Shown piece after piece: positions 35,621 through 43,574 of a DNA stretch of 64,000 bases. The position numbers and the translations under genes are program-made. Under the pieces are notes generated by a model that worked only from the letters and a program-made list of their open reading frames with translations, ran no database searches and was not told the origin of the DNA. This stretch comes from Cytophagaceae bacterium. GTDB lineage: Bacteria > Bacteroidota > Bacteroidia > Cytophagales > Spirosomataceae. Each line of letters begins with the position of its first letter. Within the stretch, counting starts at the first letter, position 1. The stretch covers positions 62,001 through 126,000 of the forward strand of contig JAIXWQ010000008.1 in the NCBI GenBank assembly GCA_027491195.1. The letters run 5' to 3'.

Positions 35621-36376
35621 TTACTTTTCGATCTCTAATAATTCTACTTCAAAAACTAAGGCAGAATAAGGTTTGATGGTTTGACCACCGCCGCGAACTC
35701 CGTAAGCTAAGTTTTCAGGAATAAATAACTTGAATTTAGAACCCACCGGCATTAATTGCAAGGCTTCTACCCAGCCTGGGATTACGCCAGAAACAGGGAA
35801 TGAAATAGGCTCACCGCGTTGTACGGAAGAATCAAACACCGTACCATCGATTAATGTTCCGTGGTAATGTGTCTTCACTTTATCCGTTGCAACAGGCTTA
35901 GGACCCGTACCTAATTTGATGATTTTGTATTGTAATCCAGAAGATGTCACGATGATCGAGTCTTTCTTTTTATTTTCTGCCAAAAACTTCTCTCCAGCCT
36001 CCTTGTTAGGCAAAAATTCTTTTGATTTTTCTAAGGCCAAGGCCTCTTGATTCTTCATCATGTAATTAGAAACGATGTTTTGGCATTCCTGCTCGGTCAT
36101 TTTCAAGGCTCCACCTTGAGTTGCTGCCTCAAAACCTTTCGCCACCATCGCTGGATTTAACGTTACTTTTTGAGATTTAAAATTCTGTGCCACTAATACC
36201 CCTACCGCATAGGAAACAGAATCTACTTGATTAGAGAATTCTTTTACGGGCACTTTTGTTAATGAAACCGTTAACTTGGGCTTCGTGGCAGCCTTCGTGG
36301 TAGGCTTCGATTTTGTCTGCGCTACAGAAGTCAATGAAACAAAACAAGTAAGGATGGCAAGCAATTTAATTTTCAT
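35621..36376 (-). CDS. FKBP-type peptidyl-prolyl cis-trans isomerase
   Basis: This is a periplasmic proline isomerase and chaperone of the FkpA/Mip type. The 251 residues begin with a signal peptide (MKIKLLAILTCFVSLTSVAQ) and a Lys/Thr-rich spacer. An N-terminal dimerisation helix region (about 45-140) contains DSVSYAVGVLVAQNFKSQ. The FKBP domain (about 160-251) has VKTHYHGTLIDGTVFDSS, GVIPGWVEALQLMPVG and AYGVRGGG. It opens the long operon that runs to porD. I see no clear promoter upstream in 36377-36634. Confidence 0.93.
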   Translation of the reverse strand: MKIKLLAILTCFVSLTSVAQTKSKPTTKAATKPKLTVSLTKVPVKEFSNQVDSVSYAVGVLVAQNFKSQKVTLNPAMVAKGFEAATQGGALKMTEQECQNIVSNYMMKNQEALALEKSKEFLPNKEAGEKFLAENKKKDSIIVTSSGLQYKIIKLGTGPKPVATDKVKTHYHGTLIDGTVFDSSVQRGEPISFPVSGVIPGWVEALQLMPVGSKFKLFIPENLAYGVRGGGQTIKPYSALVFEVELLEIEK

Positions 36377-36556
36377 ATAGATTGTTTATTAATTGTCAAA
36401 AACAAAGGTTCGAAGATACAGAAAAAAGCCTCTTTTTCAAGAATTTTAACGGCATTTAACAGGCTTTCCCTCCTAGCTCAAAGACACTTCTTTAAAAAGT
36501 CTTATGATTATCGTCTTTTTTTTGATTAATTCATGGGAATATTCAAATTTCATGAC

Positions 36557-36564
36557 TAATTTTG
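36557..36564 (+). promoter_or_regulatory. predicted atpA promoter (-7 element TAATTTTG)
   Basis: TAATTTTG matches TAnnTTTG and leaves a 5' leader of about 65 bases before atpA. The -33 element is not obvious. The rest of 36377-36634 is AT-rich and shows no gene. Confidence 0.45.
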
Positions 36565-36634
36565 CACCCGAAATTTGATTCAAAATAAATAGTTTAAAAA
36601 TCAGTTTATAAATTATTAAACCCCTCCATTTTAT

Positions 36635-38215
36635 ATGGCATCAGTAAGACCAGATGAAGTTTCAGCTATTTTACGGGAACAATTATCCCAAGCTAAAACT
36701 GTCGCAGAACTAGAAGAAGTAGGTACCGTACTCCAAGTGGGTGATGGTGTGGCACGTATTTACGGCCTATCTAACGTACAAGCAGGTGAGTTGATCGTTT
36801 TTGAAAACGGTCTAAAAGCTTTGGCCTTGAACTTAGAAGAGGATAACGTAGGTGCTGTATTATTAGGGGATTCTAGCTCTGTAAAGGAGGGTGATACCGT
36901 AAAAAGAACAAACCTCATTGCCTCTGTAAAAGTAGGTGATGGAATTTTAGGTCGCGTAGTGAACACCTTGGGTGAGCCTATCGACGGAAACGGTCCTATC
37001 GCAGGAGACTTATACGAGATGCCTTTAGAGCGTAAAGCACCAGGGGTAATCTTCCGTCAACCAGTAACTGAACCATTACAATCAGGTATCAAAGCGATCG
37101 ATGCGATGATCCCAGTAGGTCGCGGACAACGTGAGCTAGTAATCGGTGACCGTCAAACAGGTAAAACTGCGGTTTGTATCGATACAATCATTAATCAAAA
37201 AGAATTTTACGATAAAGGAGAGCCAGTTTTCTGTATCTACGTAGCGATCGGTCAAAAAGCTTCTACTGTGAAGCAAGTTGAGCAAACATTACGTAAAGCA
37301 GGTGCGATGGATTATACAGTAATCGTTTCGGCGACAGCTGCGGATCCAGCTCCAATGCAATTCTACGCTCCATTTACAGGTGCAGCGATCGGTGAATTCT
37401 TCCGTGATACAGGTCGTCCAGCTTTAGTTGTGTATGATGACTTATCGAAGCAAGCGGTAGCTTACCGTGAAGTTTCTTTATTATTACGTCGTCCACCAGG
37501 ACGTGAGGCGTATCCAGGTGACGTTTTCTACCTTCACTCTCGTTTGTTAGAGCGTGCGGCGAAAGTGAATAACTCGGATGAGATCGCTCGCAACATGAAC
37601 GACTTACCAGAATCAATCAAACACTTAGTGAAAGGTGGCGGTAGCTTAACAGCACTTCCGATCATCGAAACACAAGCGGGTGACGTTTCTGCTTATATCC
37701 CAACGAACGTAATTTCGATTACTGACGGTCAAATCTTCTTAGAAACTAACTTGTTCAACGCAGGTATTCGTCCAGCAATTAACGTAGGTATCTCGGTATC
37801 TCGTGTGGGTGGTAATGCTCAGATCAAGTCAATGAAGAAAGTAGCGGGTACCTTAAAGTTAGATCAAGCACAATTCCGTGAGCTAGAAGCTTTCGCGAAG
37901 TTTGGTTCTGATTTAGATGCATCTACGAAGTTAACGATCGACCGTGGTCGCCGTAACTTAGAAATGCTAAAGCAACCTCAATTCGCACCACAACGCGTAG
38001 AGGAGCAAGTTGCGATGATTTATTTAGCTACAACTGGTAACTTAGATAACGTACCAGTAGAAAAAGTTCGTGAATTCGAACAAGATTTCATTCAAGTATT
38101 ACGTGCGACAGAAAAAGCAACGTTAGAAGCTTTAGGTCAAGGTAAATACGATGATACCTTAACCGCTACGTTGAAGCGTGTGGGTAATGAAGTAGCAGCT
38201 AAATACAAAGCATAA
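36635..38215 (+). CDS. atpA: F1F0 ATP synthase alpha subunit
   Basis: The alpha subunit is the non-catalytic nucleotide-binding subunit of F1. The 526 residues have the P-loop GDRQTGKT near 170-177, the Rossmann-like [34 protein letters not shown] segment (shown here only as [16 protein letters not shown]), and VGGNAQ. The codon bias of the gene (GCT/TTA/CGT) is stronger than its neighbours, as expected for a highly expressed gene. It precedes atpG by 12 bases. No atpB, E, F, H or D gene lies in the window, so the ATP synthase genes are split. Confidence 0.97.
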   Translation: MASVRPDEVSAILREQLSQAKTVAELEEVGTVLQVGDGVARIYGLSNVQAGELIVFENGLKALALNLEEDNVGAVLLGDSSSVKEGDTVKRTNLIASVKVGDGILGRVVNTLGEPIDGNGPIAGDLYEMPLERKAPGVIFRQPVTEPLQSGIKAIDAMIPVGRGQRELVIGDRQTGKTAVCIDTIINQKEFYDKGEPVFCIYVAIGQKASTVKQVEQTLRKAGAMDYTVIVSATAADPAPMQFYAPFTGAAIGEFFRDTGRPALVVYDDLSKQAVAYREVSLLLRRPPGREAYPGDVFYLHSRLLERAAKVNNSDEIARNMNDLPESIKHLVKGGGSLTALPIIETQAGDVSAYIPTNVISITDGQIFLETNLFNAGIRPAINVGISVSRVGGNAQIKSMKKVAGTLKLDQAQFRELEAFAKFGSDLDASTKLTIDRGRRNLEMLKQPQFAPQRVEEQVAMIYLATTGNLDNVPVEKVREFEQDFIQVLRATEKATLEALGQGKYDDTLTATLKRVGNEVAAKYKA

Positions 38216-38227
38216 AATTAGAATACT

Positions 38228-39106
38228 ATGGCTTCCTTAAAAGAAGTAAGAAATAGAATTGTATCGGTTAACTCGACGCAGCAGATCACGAAAGCCATGA
38301 AAATGGTTTCCGCTGCGAAGCTACGTCGTGCACAAGATGCCATACACCAAATGCGTCCTTACGCTAAGAAATTAGCGGAAATGATTGCCACCGTTTCTGC
38401 TCAAACAGAAGCGGGTGCGGAGAATCCTTTCACAGAAGTACGTGAGATCAAGAATGCCTTAATCATTGTAGTAACCTCTGATCGTGGACTTTGCGGCGCA
38501 TTTAATGCGAACGTTGGAAAAGCGACCATGGCTTTAATACAAGAGAAATATGCAGATCTTCAAGCGTCTGGAAATGTAGAGATTCTTTCTTTAGGTAAAA
38601 AAGGAGCAGAATATTTATCACGTCGTGGATACAAAGTGAATGATGCGCATACAGACATCTTCACACGTTTGAACTTCACAAACGTACGTGAAATCGGTGA
38701 AGTCGTATTAAATGCCTTCACGGAGAAGCAATATGATGTCGTAGAAATTCTTTTCAATTACTCGAAGAACGTTGCTACACAGATTATTCAAACAGAACAA
38801 TTACTTCCATTAGTAGCCTCAGAATCAGGTGAAAAAGCGAGTTCAGTAGATTATATCTTTGAGCCATCTGAGGAAGAAATTATTTCTGAATTAATTCCAA
38901 AGTCCATTAAATTATCCATCTTCCGTGCCTTATTAGAATCTAATTCTTCAGAACACGGCGCTCGTATGACAGCAATGGATAAAGCAACTGATAACGCTGG
39001 CGAATTAATTAAAGCATTGAAATTAGAGTACAACCGTTCACGTCAAGCAGCTATTACGAAGGAAATCTTAGAGATCGTAGGGGGTGCAGAGGCGCTAAAC
39101 GCATAA
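38228..39106 (+). CDS. atpG: F1F0 ATP synthase gamma subunit
   Basis: Gamma is the rotary shaft of the F1 motor. The 292 residues have the conserved N-terminal MASLKEVRNRIVSVNSTQQITKAMKMVSAAKLRR (quoted only as NRIVSVNSTQQITKAMKM) and the C-terminal ARMTAMDKATDNAGELI followed by YNRSRQAAITKEILEIVGGAEAL. It is second in the atpAG unit and is followed by a strong terminator, so the operon ends here. Confidence 0.97.
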   Translation: MASLKEVRNRIVSVNSTQQITKAMKMVSAAKLRRAQDAIHQMRPYAKKLAEMIATVSAQTEAGAENPFTEVREIKNALIIVVTSDRGLCGAFNANVGKATMALIQEKYADLQASGNVEILSLGKKGAEYLSRRGYKVNDAHTDIFTRLNFTNVREIGEVVLNAFTEKQYDVVEILFNYSKNVATQIIQTEQLLPLVASESGEKASSVDYIFEPSEEEIISELIPKSIKLSIFRALLESNSSEHGARMTAMDKATDNAGELIKALKLEYNRSRQAAITKEILEIVGGAEALNA

Positions 39107-39128
39107 GTAGAACAACCTACCTAACAAG

Positions 39129-39158
39129 AAAGCCTTTCTTCACGGAAAGGCTTTTTTT
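39129..39158 (+). terminator. rho-independent terminator after atpG
   Basis: AAAGCCTTTC (39129-39138) pairs with GAAAGGCTTT (39145-39154) around loop TTCACG, followed by a U tract. hflX begins eight bases later, so its promoter must overlap this region or read-through is used. Confidence 0.92.
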
Positions 39159-39165
39159 AGCTAAA

Positions 39166-40443
39166 ATGAAAAACAACGTAGTACATCGTACGGATGAGGA
39201 ACAAGAAACCGCGGTCTTAGTCGCAGTCACTTCTCAAAAACAAAATGCCGAACAAACGGCCGAATACCTCGCGGAATTAGCTTTTTTAGCTTCTACTTCC
39301 GGCGTCGTGACGCTTCATAGTTTTACCCAAAACTTAGCGAAACCAGATAACAAGACCTACGTAGGAAAAGGAAAATTCGAAGACATCATGGCCTATGTCA
39401 TCGAGAAGGATGTGGATATGCTCATCTTTGACGACGATTTAAGCCCATCCCAGGTGCGTAATATTGAGTTTAATATTCAGGAATACGGCAAAGAAGTTAA
39501 AGTATTAGATCGCAGTTTGTTGATTCTCAACATTTTTGCCTTAAGGGCCCAAACCGTTCAAGCCCGTACCCAGGTAGAACTCGCACAATACCAATACATG
39601 TTACCGCGATTAACCCGCATGTGGTCTCACCTTTCCAAACAACGTGGTGGCGTAGGTATGCGTGGTCCAGGGGAAAAAGAATTAGAAACGGACCGTCGTA
39701 TCGCGAACGACCGTATCGCCTTTTTAAAGGATAAATTAGAAGCCATCGACAAGCAATCCTACACCCAGCGCAAAAACCGCGACCGCATGGTCCGCGTTTC
39801 ATTAGTGGGTTATACAAACGTAGGCAAGTCCACTTTGATGCAAAAACTAGCAAAAACAGACGTTTTTGCTGAAAATAAACTATTTGCCACAGTAGATTCC
39901 ACAGTTCGTAAGGTAGTCTGGGAAGGCATTCCTTTCTTATTAACGGATACCGTAGGTTTCATTCGTAAGCTCCCTACCCTCTTGATCGAGTCGTTTAAAT
40001 CTACTCTAGATGAGGTTCGGGAAGCTGATGTGTTATTACACGTGGTAGACATTTCCCATCCGAACTTTGAGGAGCAAATCGAAGTAGTTCAAGGCATTCT
40101 TAATGAAATGGGCGTAGGAGATAAACCCACCATCCTCGTTTTCAATAAAATTGACCTCTTCCCTGTCGAGGACATTTTCTTCGAAGGATCTGAAGTGGGC
40201 ATCGATGGCGAAGTGGAATTAAGTAAAATGGACCGTGTGACTGCCTTTTTAAAGCGCACTCACTGGCAAACCAATACCCCCAAAACCGTTTTCATCTCTG
40301 CAGAACAACGCAGCAACTTAGCCGAACTTCGCGAGACGATCATGGGACAATTAAAAGACAAGCACATGCAGATTTTCCCGAACTGGCTGGAGGGAAATCA
40401 CTTGATGGGGCATAGTGATGGGTATATGCCTGAAGGAGAGTAG
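39166..40443 (+). CDS. hflX: GTPase HflX
   Basis: HflX is a ribosome-associated GTPase that splits stalled or heat-damaged ribosomes. The N-terminal HflX domain (about 1-195) contains VGKGKFEDI and MRGPGEKELETDRR. The G domain has GYTNVGKSTLM near 214-224, DTVGFIRKLP (G3) and VFNKIDLF (G4). At 425 residues it is of family length. It begins only eight bases after the atpG terminator. The stop codon is embedded in a heptad array of AGAGTAG units, and the tRNA-Arg(CCT) gene begins 42 bases after it. Confidence 0.95.
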   Translation: MKNNVVHRTDEEQETAVLVAVTSQKQNAEQTAEYLAELAFLASTSGVVTLHSFTQNLAKPDNKTYVGKGKFEDIMAYVIEKDVDMLIFDDDLSPSQVRNIEFNIQEYGKEVKVLDRSLLILNIFALRAQTVQARTQVELAQYQYMLPRLTRMWSHLSKQRGGVGMRGPGEKELETDRRIANDRIAFLKDKLEAIDKQSYTQRKNRDRMVRVSLVGYTNVGKSTLMQKLAKTDVFAENKLFATVDSTVRKVVWEGIPFLLTDTVGFIRKLPTLLIESFKSTLDEVREADVLLHVVDISHPNFEEQIEVVQGILNEMGVGDKPTILVFNKIDLFPVEDIFFEGSEVGIDGEVELSKMDRVTAFLKRTHWQTNTPKTVFISAEQRSNLAELRETIMGQLKDKHMQIFPNWLEGNHLMGHSDGYMPEGE

Positions 40444-40478
40444 AGAGTAGAGAGTAGAGAGTAGAGATTATAGAGTGG
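40437..40478. repeat. heptanucleotide array (AGAGTAG type) at the hflX stop
   Basis: AGAGTAG occurs four times in a row, then AGATTAT and AGAGTGG. The hflX stop codon TAG is bases 5-7 of the first unit. The same unit type occurs at the lpdA stop. Confidence 0.92.
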
Positions 40479-40485
40479 ATATATT

Positions 40486-40557
40486 GGCGCTGTAGTTCAA
40501 CGGATAGAATAGGCGTTTCCTAAACGCTAGATGCGGGTTCGATTCCCGCCGGGGCCA
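40486..40557 (+). tRNA. tRNA-Arg (anticodon CCT) with an acceptor-stem mismatch
   Basis: The 72-nt gene folds as a cloverleaf: D stem GTTC/GAAT, anticodon stem GGCGT/ACGCT with loop TTCCTAA (anticodon CCT, reading AGG), T arm GCGGG-TTCGATT-CCCGC. The acceptor GGCGCTG pairs with CGGGGCC except position 4 (G opposite G). Wild type would be expected to have C there. No TAnnTTTG lies in the 42 bases upstream, which is all heptad repeat, so expression may depend on hflX transcription. It is probably functional, but the mismatch is unusual. Confidence 0.85.
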
Positions 40558-40573
40558 CCCAGGGGGAAGCAGA

Positions 40574-40615
40574 AGAGCGCTCCTTCTAAACGCTAGATGA
40601 GGCTGGGGTCGCATG
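40574..40615 (+). pseudogene. degenerate tRNA-like fragment
   Basis: CTAAACGCTAGATG (40586-40599) repeats tRNA-Arg(CCT) positions 40520-40533 exactly. Just before it TCCTTCTAA resembles the loop of an Arg tRNA with anticodon TCT. Neither a full anticodon stem nor a T arm can be formed, so this is a partial, decayed copy. Confidence 0.5.
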
Positions 40616-40626
40616 ACGCGGAGCGT

Positions 40627-40659
40627 CAGTAATCAGTAGCTAGTAGTCAGTAGTCAGTT
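40627..40659. repeat. heptanucleotide array (AGTCAGT type)
   Basis: Five consecutive units in 7-base phase read TCAGTAA, TCAGTAG, CTAGTAG, TCAGTAG, TCAGTTC. It starts at the end of the hairpin GACGCGGAGCGTC (40615-40627). Confidence 0.85.
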
Positions 40660-40672
40660 CGAAGGACGAAAC

Positions 40673-40710
40673 ATTTACCATTCACCATTTACCATTTACC
40701 ATTTACCATT
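40673..40710. repeat. heptanucleotide array (ATTTACC type)
   Basis: ATTTACC, ATTCACC, ATTTACC, ATTTACC, ATTTACC, then ATT. It is the same unit as the arrays that frame the four-helix gene at 8.8-9.3 kb. Confidence 0.92.
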
Positions 40711-40760
40711 CCTTATGCTTTGTGCTTTGAATAAGCGGAGCGTCAGTCCGGAACAATTCT

Positions 40761-40773
40761 CACAATTATTGTG
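40761..40773. promoter_or_regulatory. palindrome CACAATTATTGTG, possible operator
   Basis: This is a perfect 6-bp inverted repeat with a one-base centre, 25 bases before the GNAT gene start. It has the shape of a small repressor site, but no regulator is known. Confidence 0.35.
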
Positions 40774-40797
40774 TTACACACCCATTAAACAAATCAA

Positions 40798-41928
40798 TTG
40801 AGTCTCAATTACATCCATCAACTTTTCAAAAATACAGCTGAATTACCCGAAAACTGGGATCAGGTGGCGGCGTCCTGCCTTTTTTTGCAGAAGAATTATT
40901 TGCAGACTTTGGAGGAATCTTCGCCTGAAAATATGAAATGTACTTTCGTGGGGATATTTAATGGTGAAAAACTGGTGGCTAGCAGTTTGATTCAAGAGAT
41001 TGACTTAGCGAAATTGCCTGGTTTTGGAGAGAGAGATCATGCCATCAAAACGGCGATGAGGAATTTTCTGTTTAAGCAATTTGCATCGCAATTACTTTTG
41101 GTGGGGAATAATATGTTGAGTGGCCAAAATGCCTATGCTTTTTTGCCCGAAGTAGATGAAAGAATTTTAGTTGAAAAACTGCGCGAGATTGTTGAAAATT
41201 GGCCCAATAAACCTCATTTAACCATATTCAAAGATTTTAATGAAGGCCAAATCAAGACCTTCCATATCCCTGCCTTTGGAACTGATTACGAATTCAGCTC
41301 ACAACCAAATATGGTTTTTGAGATTAAACCCCAGTGGAAATCAGAAAACGATTATGTGGCTGATTTGACTAAAAAGTACCGTGACCAATGGAAACGGTGT
41401 CGAAAAAAAGGGGACGGCCTAAGTAGAAAAGAGCTTAATTACGAGGAAATAGTAGAACTGGAGGAAAGGATTTATGCTCTCTATCTACATGTGGCTGAGA
41501 ATGCACCATTCAACACCTTTATCCTGCCTTCAAACCATTTTTCCACCTTTAAAAAATACGTTGGAACGGATTTTATCTTGCGAGGGTATTTCCTAGATAA
41601 TCAGTTAGTTGGATTTTCTACTGTCATACGCCATGGGGAGGAATTAGAAACGTATTTCTTAGGATATGATGAAACGATACAGCGTGAAAAAATGCTTTAT
41701 CTGAATATGCTGTACGATATGGTAGAATGTGGTATCGCTGAAGGGTTTAGCCGGATTATTTTAGGCAGAACAGCGCTTGAAATTAAGAGTTCAATTGGGG
41801 CAAAAGCGACACAACTAAAAGGGATTATGCGGCATCGTTTTGGCCTAATTCATCGCAATCTGTCCTGGATTTTTCCCATGTTAGAACCGGAAGCTAACTG
41901 GATCGAGCGCCATCCGTACAAAGACTAG
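40798..41928 (+). CDS. GNAT/FemAB-like acyltransferase-fold protein
   Basis: The 376 residues look like the BioF2/FemAB-type GNAT family (peptidoglycan or small-molecule acyl transfer). The C-terminal half has ILRGYFLDNQLVGFSTVIRHGEELETYFLGYD and YLNMLYDMVECGIAEGFSRIILGRTALEIKSSIGA (each in excerpts only), a pattern of strands and helices in GNAT folds. The N-terminal half is a degenerate second copy. The start codon is TTG at 40798, as no ATG is available near. It ends overlapping by four bases with the convergent NagB-like gene. The substrate is unknown. Confidence 0.65.
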   Translation: MSLNYIHQLFKNTAELPENWDQVAASCLFLQKNYLQTLEESSPENMKCTFVGIFNGEKLVASSLIQEIDLAKLPGFGERDHAIKTAMRNFLFKQFASQLLLVGNNMLSGQNAYAFLPEVDERILVEKLREIVENWPNKPHLTIFKDFNEGQIKTFHIPAFGTDYEFSSQPNMVFEIKPQWKSENDYVADLTKKYRDQWKRCRKKGDGLSRKELNYEEIVELEERIYALYLHVAENAPFNTFILPSNHFSTFKKYVGTDFILRGYFLDNQLVGFSTVIRHGEELETYFLGYDETIQREKMLYLNMLYDMVECGIAEGFSRIILGRTALEIKSSIGAKATQLKGIMRHRFGLIHRNLSWIFPMLEPEANWIERHPYKD

Positions 41929-42623
41929 ACCGCAGAGGAGTCAATTAAACATTCTACATTCGGGTGCATCCATAAAAAAGAAGCAGGACAATCCGTTCCT
42001 ATTTTACGTTCCATAATTCGCTTCACAGCCTCTTGCTTTCCTTTTCCCGTAATCAAGAAAATGATTTTTTTTGACTGCATAATTCCTTCCATTCCTACAC
42101 ATAATCCATAAGCCGGTTCATCCCCTTGTGAGAGTGCAGGGTCATGAGCAATCGTCGTCTCGGCTAATAAAGCTTTGTGAAAATAAGGTTGTAAGGTTTC
42201 GGCAGGCTCATTAAATGCGATATGACCATTTTTACCTAAGCCTAAAATACAAATATCCAAGGCTCCGTTTTCGGCCAAAAATGTATTCATTCGTTGGCAT
42301 TCAGCTTCCACAACCTCAGGCTTCGTATCAAACGTGGTATAGCGATTATCATCGATTTCCAAAGGTCCCAATAAATGCTTTTTCAAATAGGTCTCGCACG
42401 AATCTGGATGCTCGGATGGAATTATCCCCCATTCATCCATTTTTACTACTCTCATCTGACCAAAAATCTCCTTTTCTTTTGCCATTTCCGCATACATGCC
42501 TGTGGGACTACCACCCGTGGCAGCACAAAATAGCAAGTCAGGGTTATGCTTTACTTCTTCAGCAATAAGAGAAGCTGCTTTTTTGCTTAAAGCAGCATAA
42601 TTTTCAAGGTAGTATATTTTCAT
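41925..42623 (-). CDS. NagB-type hexosamine-6-phosphate deaminase/isomerase
   Basis: This enzyme belongs to the glucosamine/galactosamine-6-phosphate isomerase family that converts amino-sugar phosphates to keto-sugar phosphates and ammonia. The 232 residues have ATGGSPTGMY at about 35-44, KMDEWG near 61-66 and ILGLGKNGHIAFNEP near 122-136. E. coli NagB uses Asp in the position where this protein has Asn (GKNGH instead of GxDGH), and is 266 residues long. It may therefore be the galactosamine-6-phosphate isomerase type. It is transcribed alone, without nagA. Confidence 0.8.
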   Translation of the reverse strand: MKIYYLENYAALSKKAASLIAEEVKHNPDLLFCAATGGSPTGMYAEMAKEKEIFGQMRVVKMDEWGIIPSEHPDSCETYLKKHLLGPLEIDDNRYTTFDTKPEVVEAECQRMNTFLAENGALDICILGLGKNGHIAFNEPAETLQPYFHKALLAETTIAHDPALSQGDEPAYGLCVGMEGIMQSKKIIFLITGKGKQEAVKRIMERKIGTDCPASFLWMHPNVECLIDSSAV

Positions 42624-42890
42624 TTTACATCAATTGTGTGGCAATATACCAAAATTTAAATAGACCTTTTTAAGCCCTTTGCAAATAATAAATTGACAAT
42701 CCTAATCCGAAAGTGAGATTATCAGTTTCTTGATAATTTGCCAAAGCAAAATAATTGAAAATCGACCTCCATTGCACGTAATTGAGCATATAATACATTT
42801 GCCAGGTTACTGATTTTTTCTGCATTTAGCATTCCAAAACCTTTTATGTAGCTTGCTTTTGCCTTCGGGTAATTGCCTAACCACAATAGT
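42624..42890. other. intergenic region without a clear gene
   Basis: This gap separates the divergent NagB-like and outer-membrane protein genes. No terminator or promoter matching TAnnTTTG is evident. A minus-strand frame at 42722-42952 runs into the next gene's start and has no credible start codon of its own. Confidence 0.5.
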
Positions 42891-43574
42891 ATGAAAACAA
42901 TAAAATACCTAACCCATTCATTAACTATATCCTTTATCTGCTTAATCTCCATTTTGTGTTCACAAAAACTGGTAGCACAAGATTGGAGATTTCAGGTAGG
43001 AATCAATTCCGCTCAATTCAGATTCAGTAATCCTATTAATTCCACAGCCGACTCATTTCAACCCGAGGCAGGATTACACCTATCCATTGCACATAGCAAA
43101 CCACTTGTCGATTCGTCTAAAACGAAAAGCGCATTTGTCCGAAAACTCCTTTTTCAATGGGGTATTCATCTGAATGAATTTAATTCTTCAGGGGTGGTAC
43201 AAAATATTCCCTTCAACTATTCTACTACCTATTCAGGCTTAAAATCAGGCCTAGGAATGAGATCAAATTTGGGAAAAGGATTTGCTATCTCTTATACAGG
43301 TCTACTTCAATTGAGCCAGCTAATAATGGGAAATCAAAAAATGGGAGCCCAAACTTTTAATCTGCAAGGAAATAATCAATTTGACCGGCTTCAGTTTCAT
43401 CTAGGAGCAGAGTTACAAGTACTTAAAAAGTTGAATGCTCAAACTGATTTGTTTATTTACTTCTCTGATTCCTGGCAGTTAAATACCATCCAAAAAGATG
43501 GAAGTCAATTCGCGATCAATCCTACCTCGTTCGGATTTGGCCTACACTATTCTCCTTTCAAAAGCCATGAATAA
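42891..43574 (+). CDS. predicted outer-membrane beta-barrel protein
   Basis: The product (227 residues from ATG 42891) has a signal peptide (SLTISFICLISILCSQKLVAQ) and strands such as FQVGINSAQFRFSNP, GLKSGLGMRSNLGKGFAISYTG and FDRLQFHLGAELQVLKKL, ending in FGFGLHYSPF. The alternating pattern is that of a small outer-membrane barrel. No family is recognised. A TTG start at 42873 would add six residues. Its 3' end overlaps the start of the tail-fibre-like gene by eight bases, so the two are probably made from one message and might act together at the surface. Confidence 0.75.
   Translation: MKTIKYLTHSLTISFICLISILCSQKLVAQDWRFQVGINSAQFRFSNPINSTADSFQPEAGLHLSIAHSKPLVDSSKTKSAFVRKLLFQWGIHLNEFNSSGVVQNIPFNYSTTYSGLKSGLGMRSNLGKGFAISYTGLLQLSQLIMGNQKMGAQTFNLQGNNQFDRLQFHLGAELQVLKKLNAQTDLFIYFSDSWQLNTIQKDGSQFAINPTSFGFGLHYSPFKSHE

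Larger units (their letters stand above)
40558..40797. other. repeat-dense intergenic region after tRNA-Arg(CCT)
   Basis: No gene is seen between the tRNA and the GNAT gene. The region holds a degenerate tRNA-like fragment, two 13-bp copies of GCGGAGCGTCAGT (40618-40630 and 40735-40747), an AGTCAGT array, an ATTTACC array, AAAGCAT-type remnants (TTATGCTTTGTGCTTTGAA, 40712-40730) and a palindrome at 40761-40773. Confidence 0.8.

Noticed and set aside
42722-42952. Minus-strand frame of 76 residues between the NagB-like and barrel genes
   Set aside because: Its first half is antisense to the signal peptide of the barrel gene and it has no good start. The part from 42832 onwards has a plausible amino-acid pattern but is too short to call a gene.
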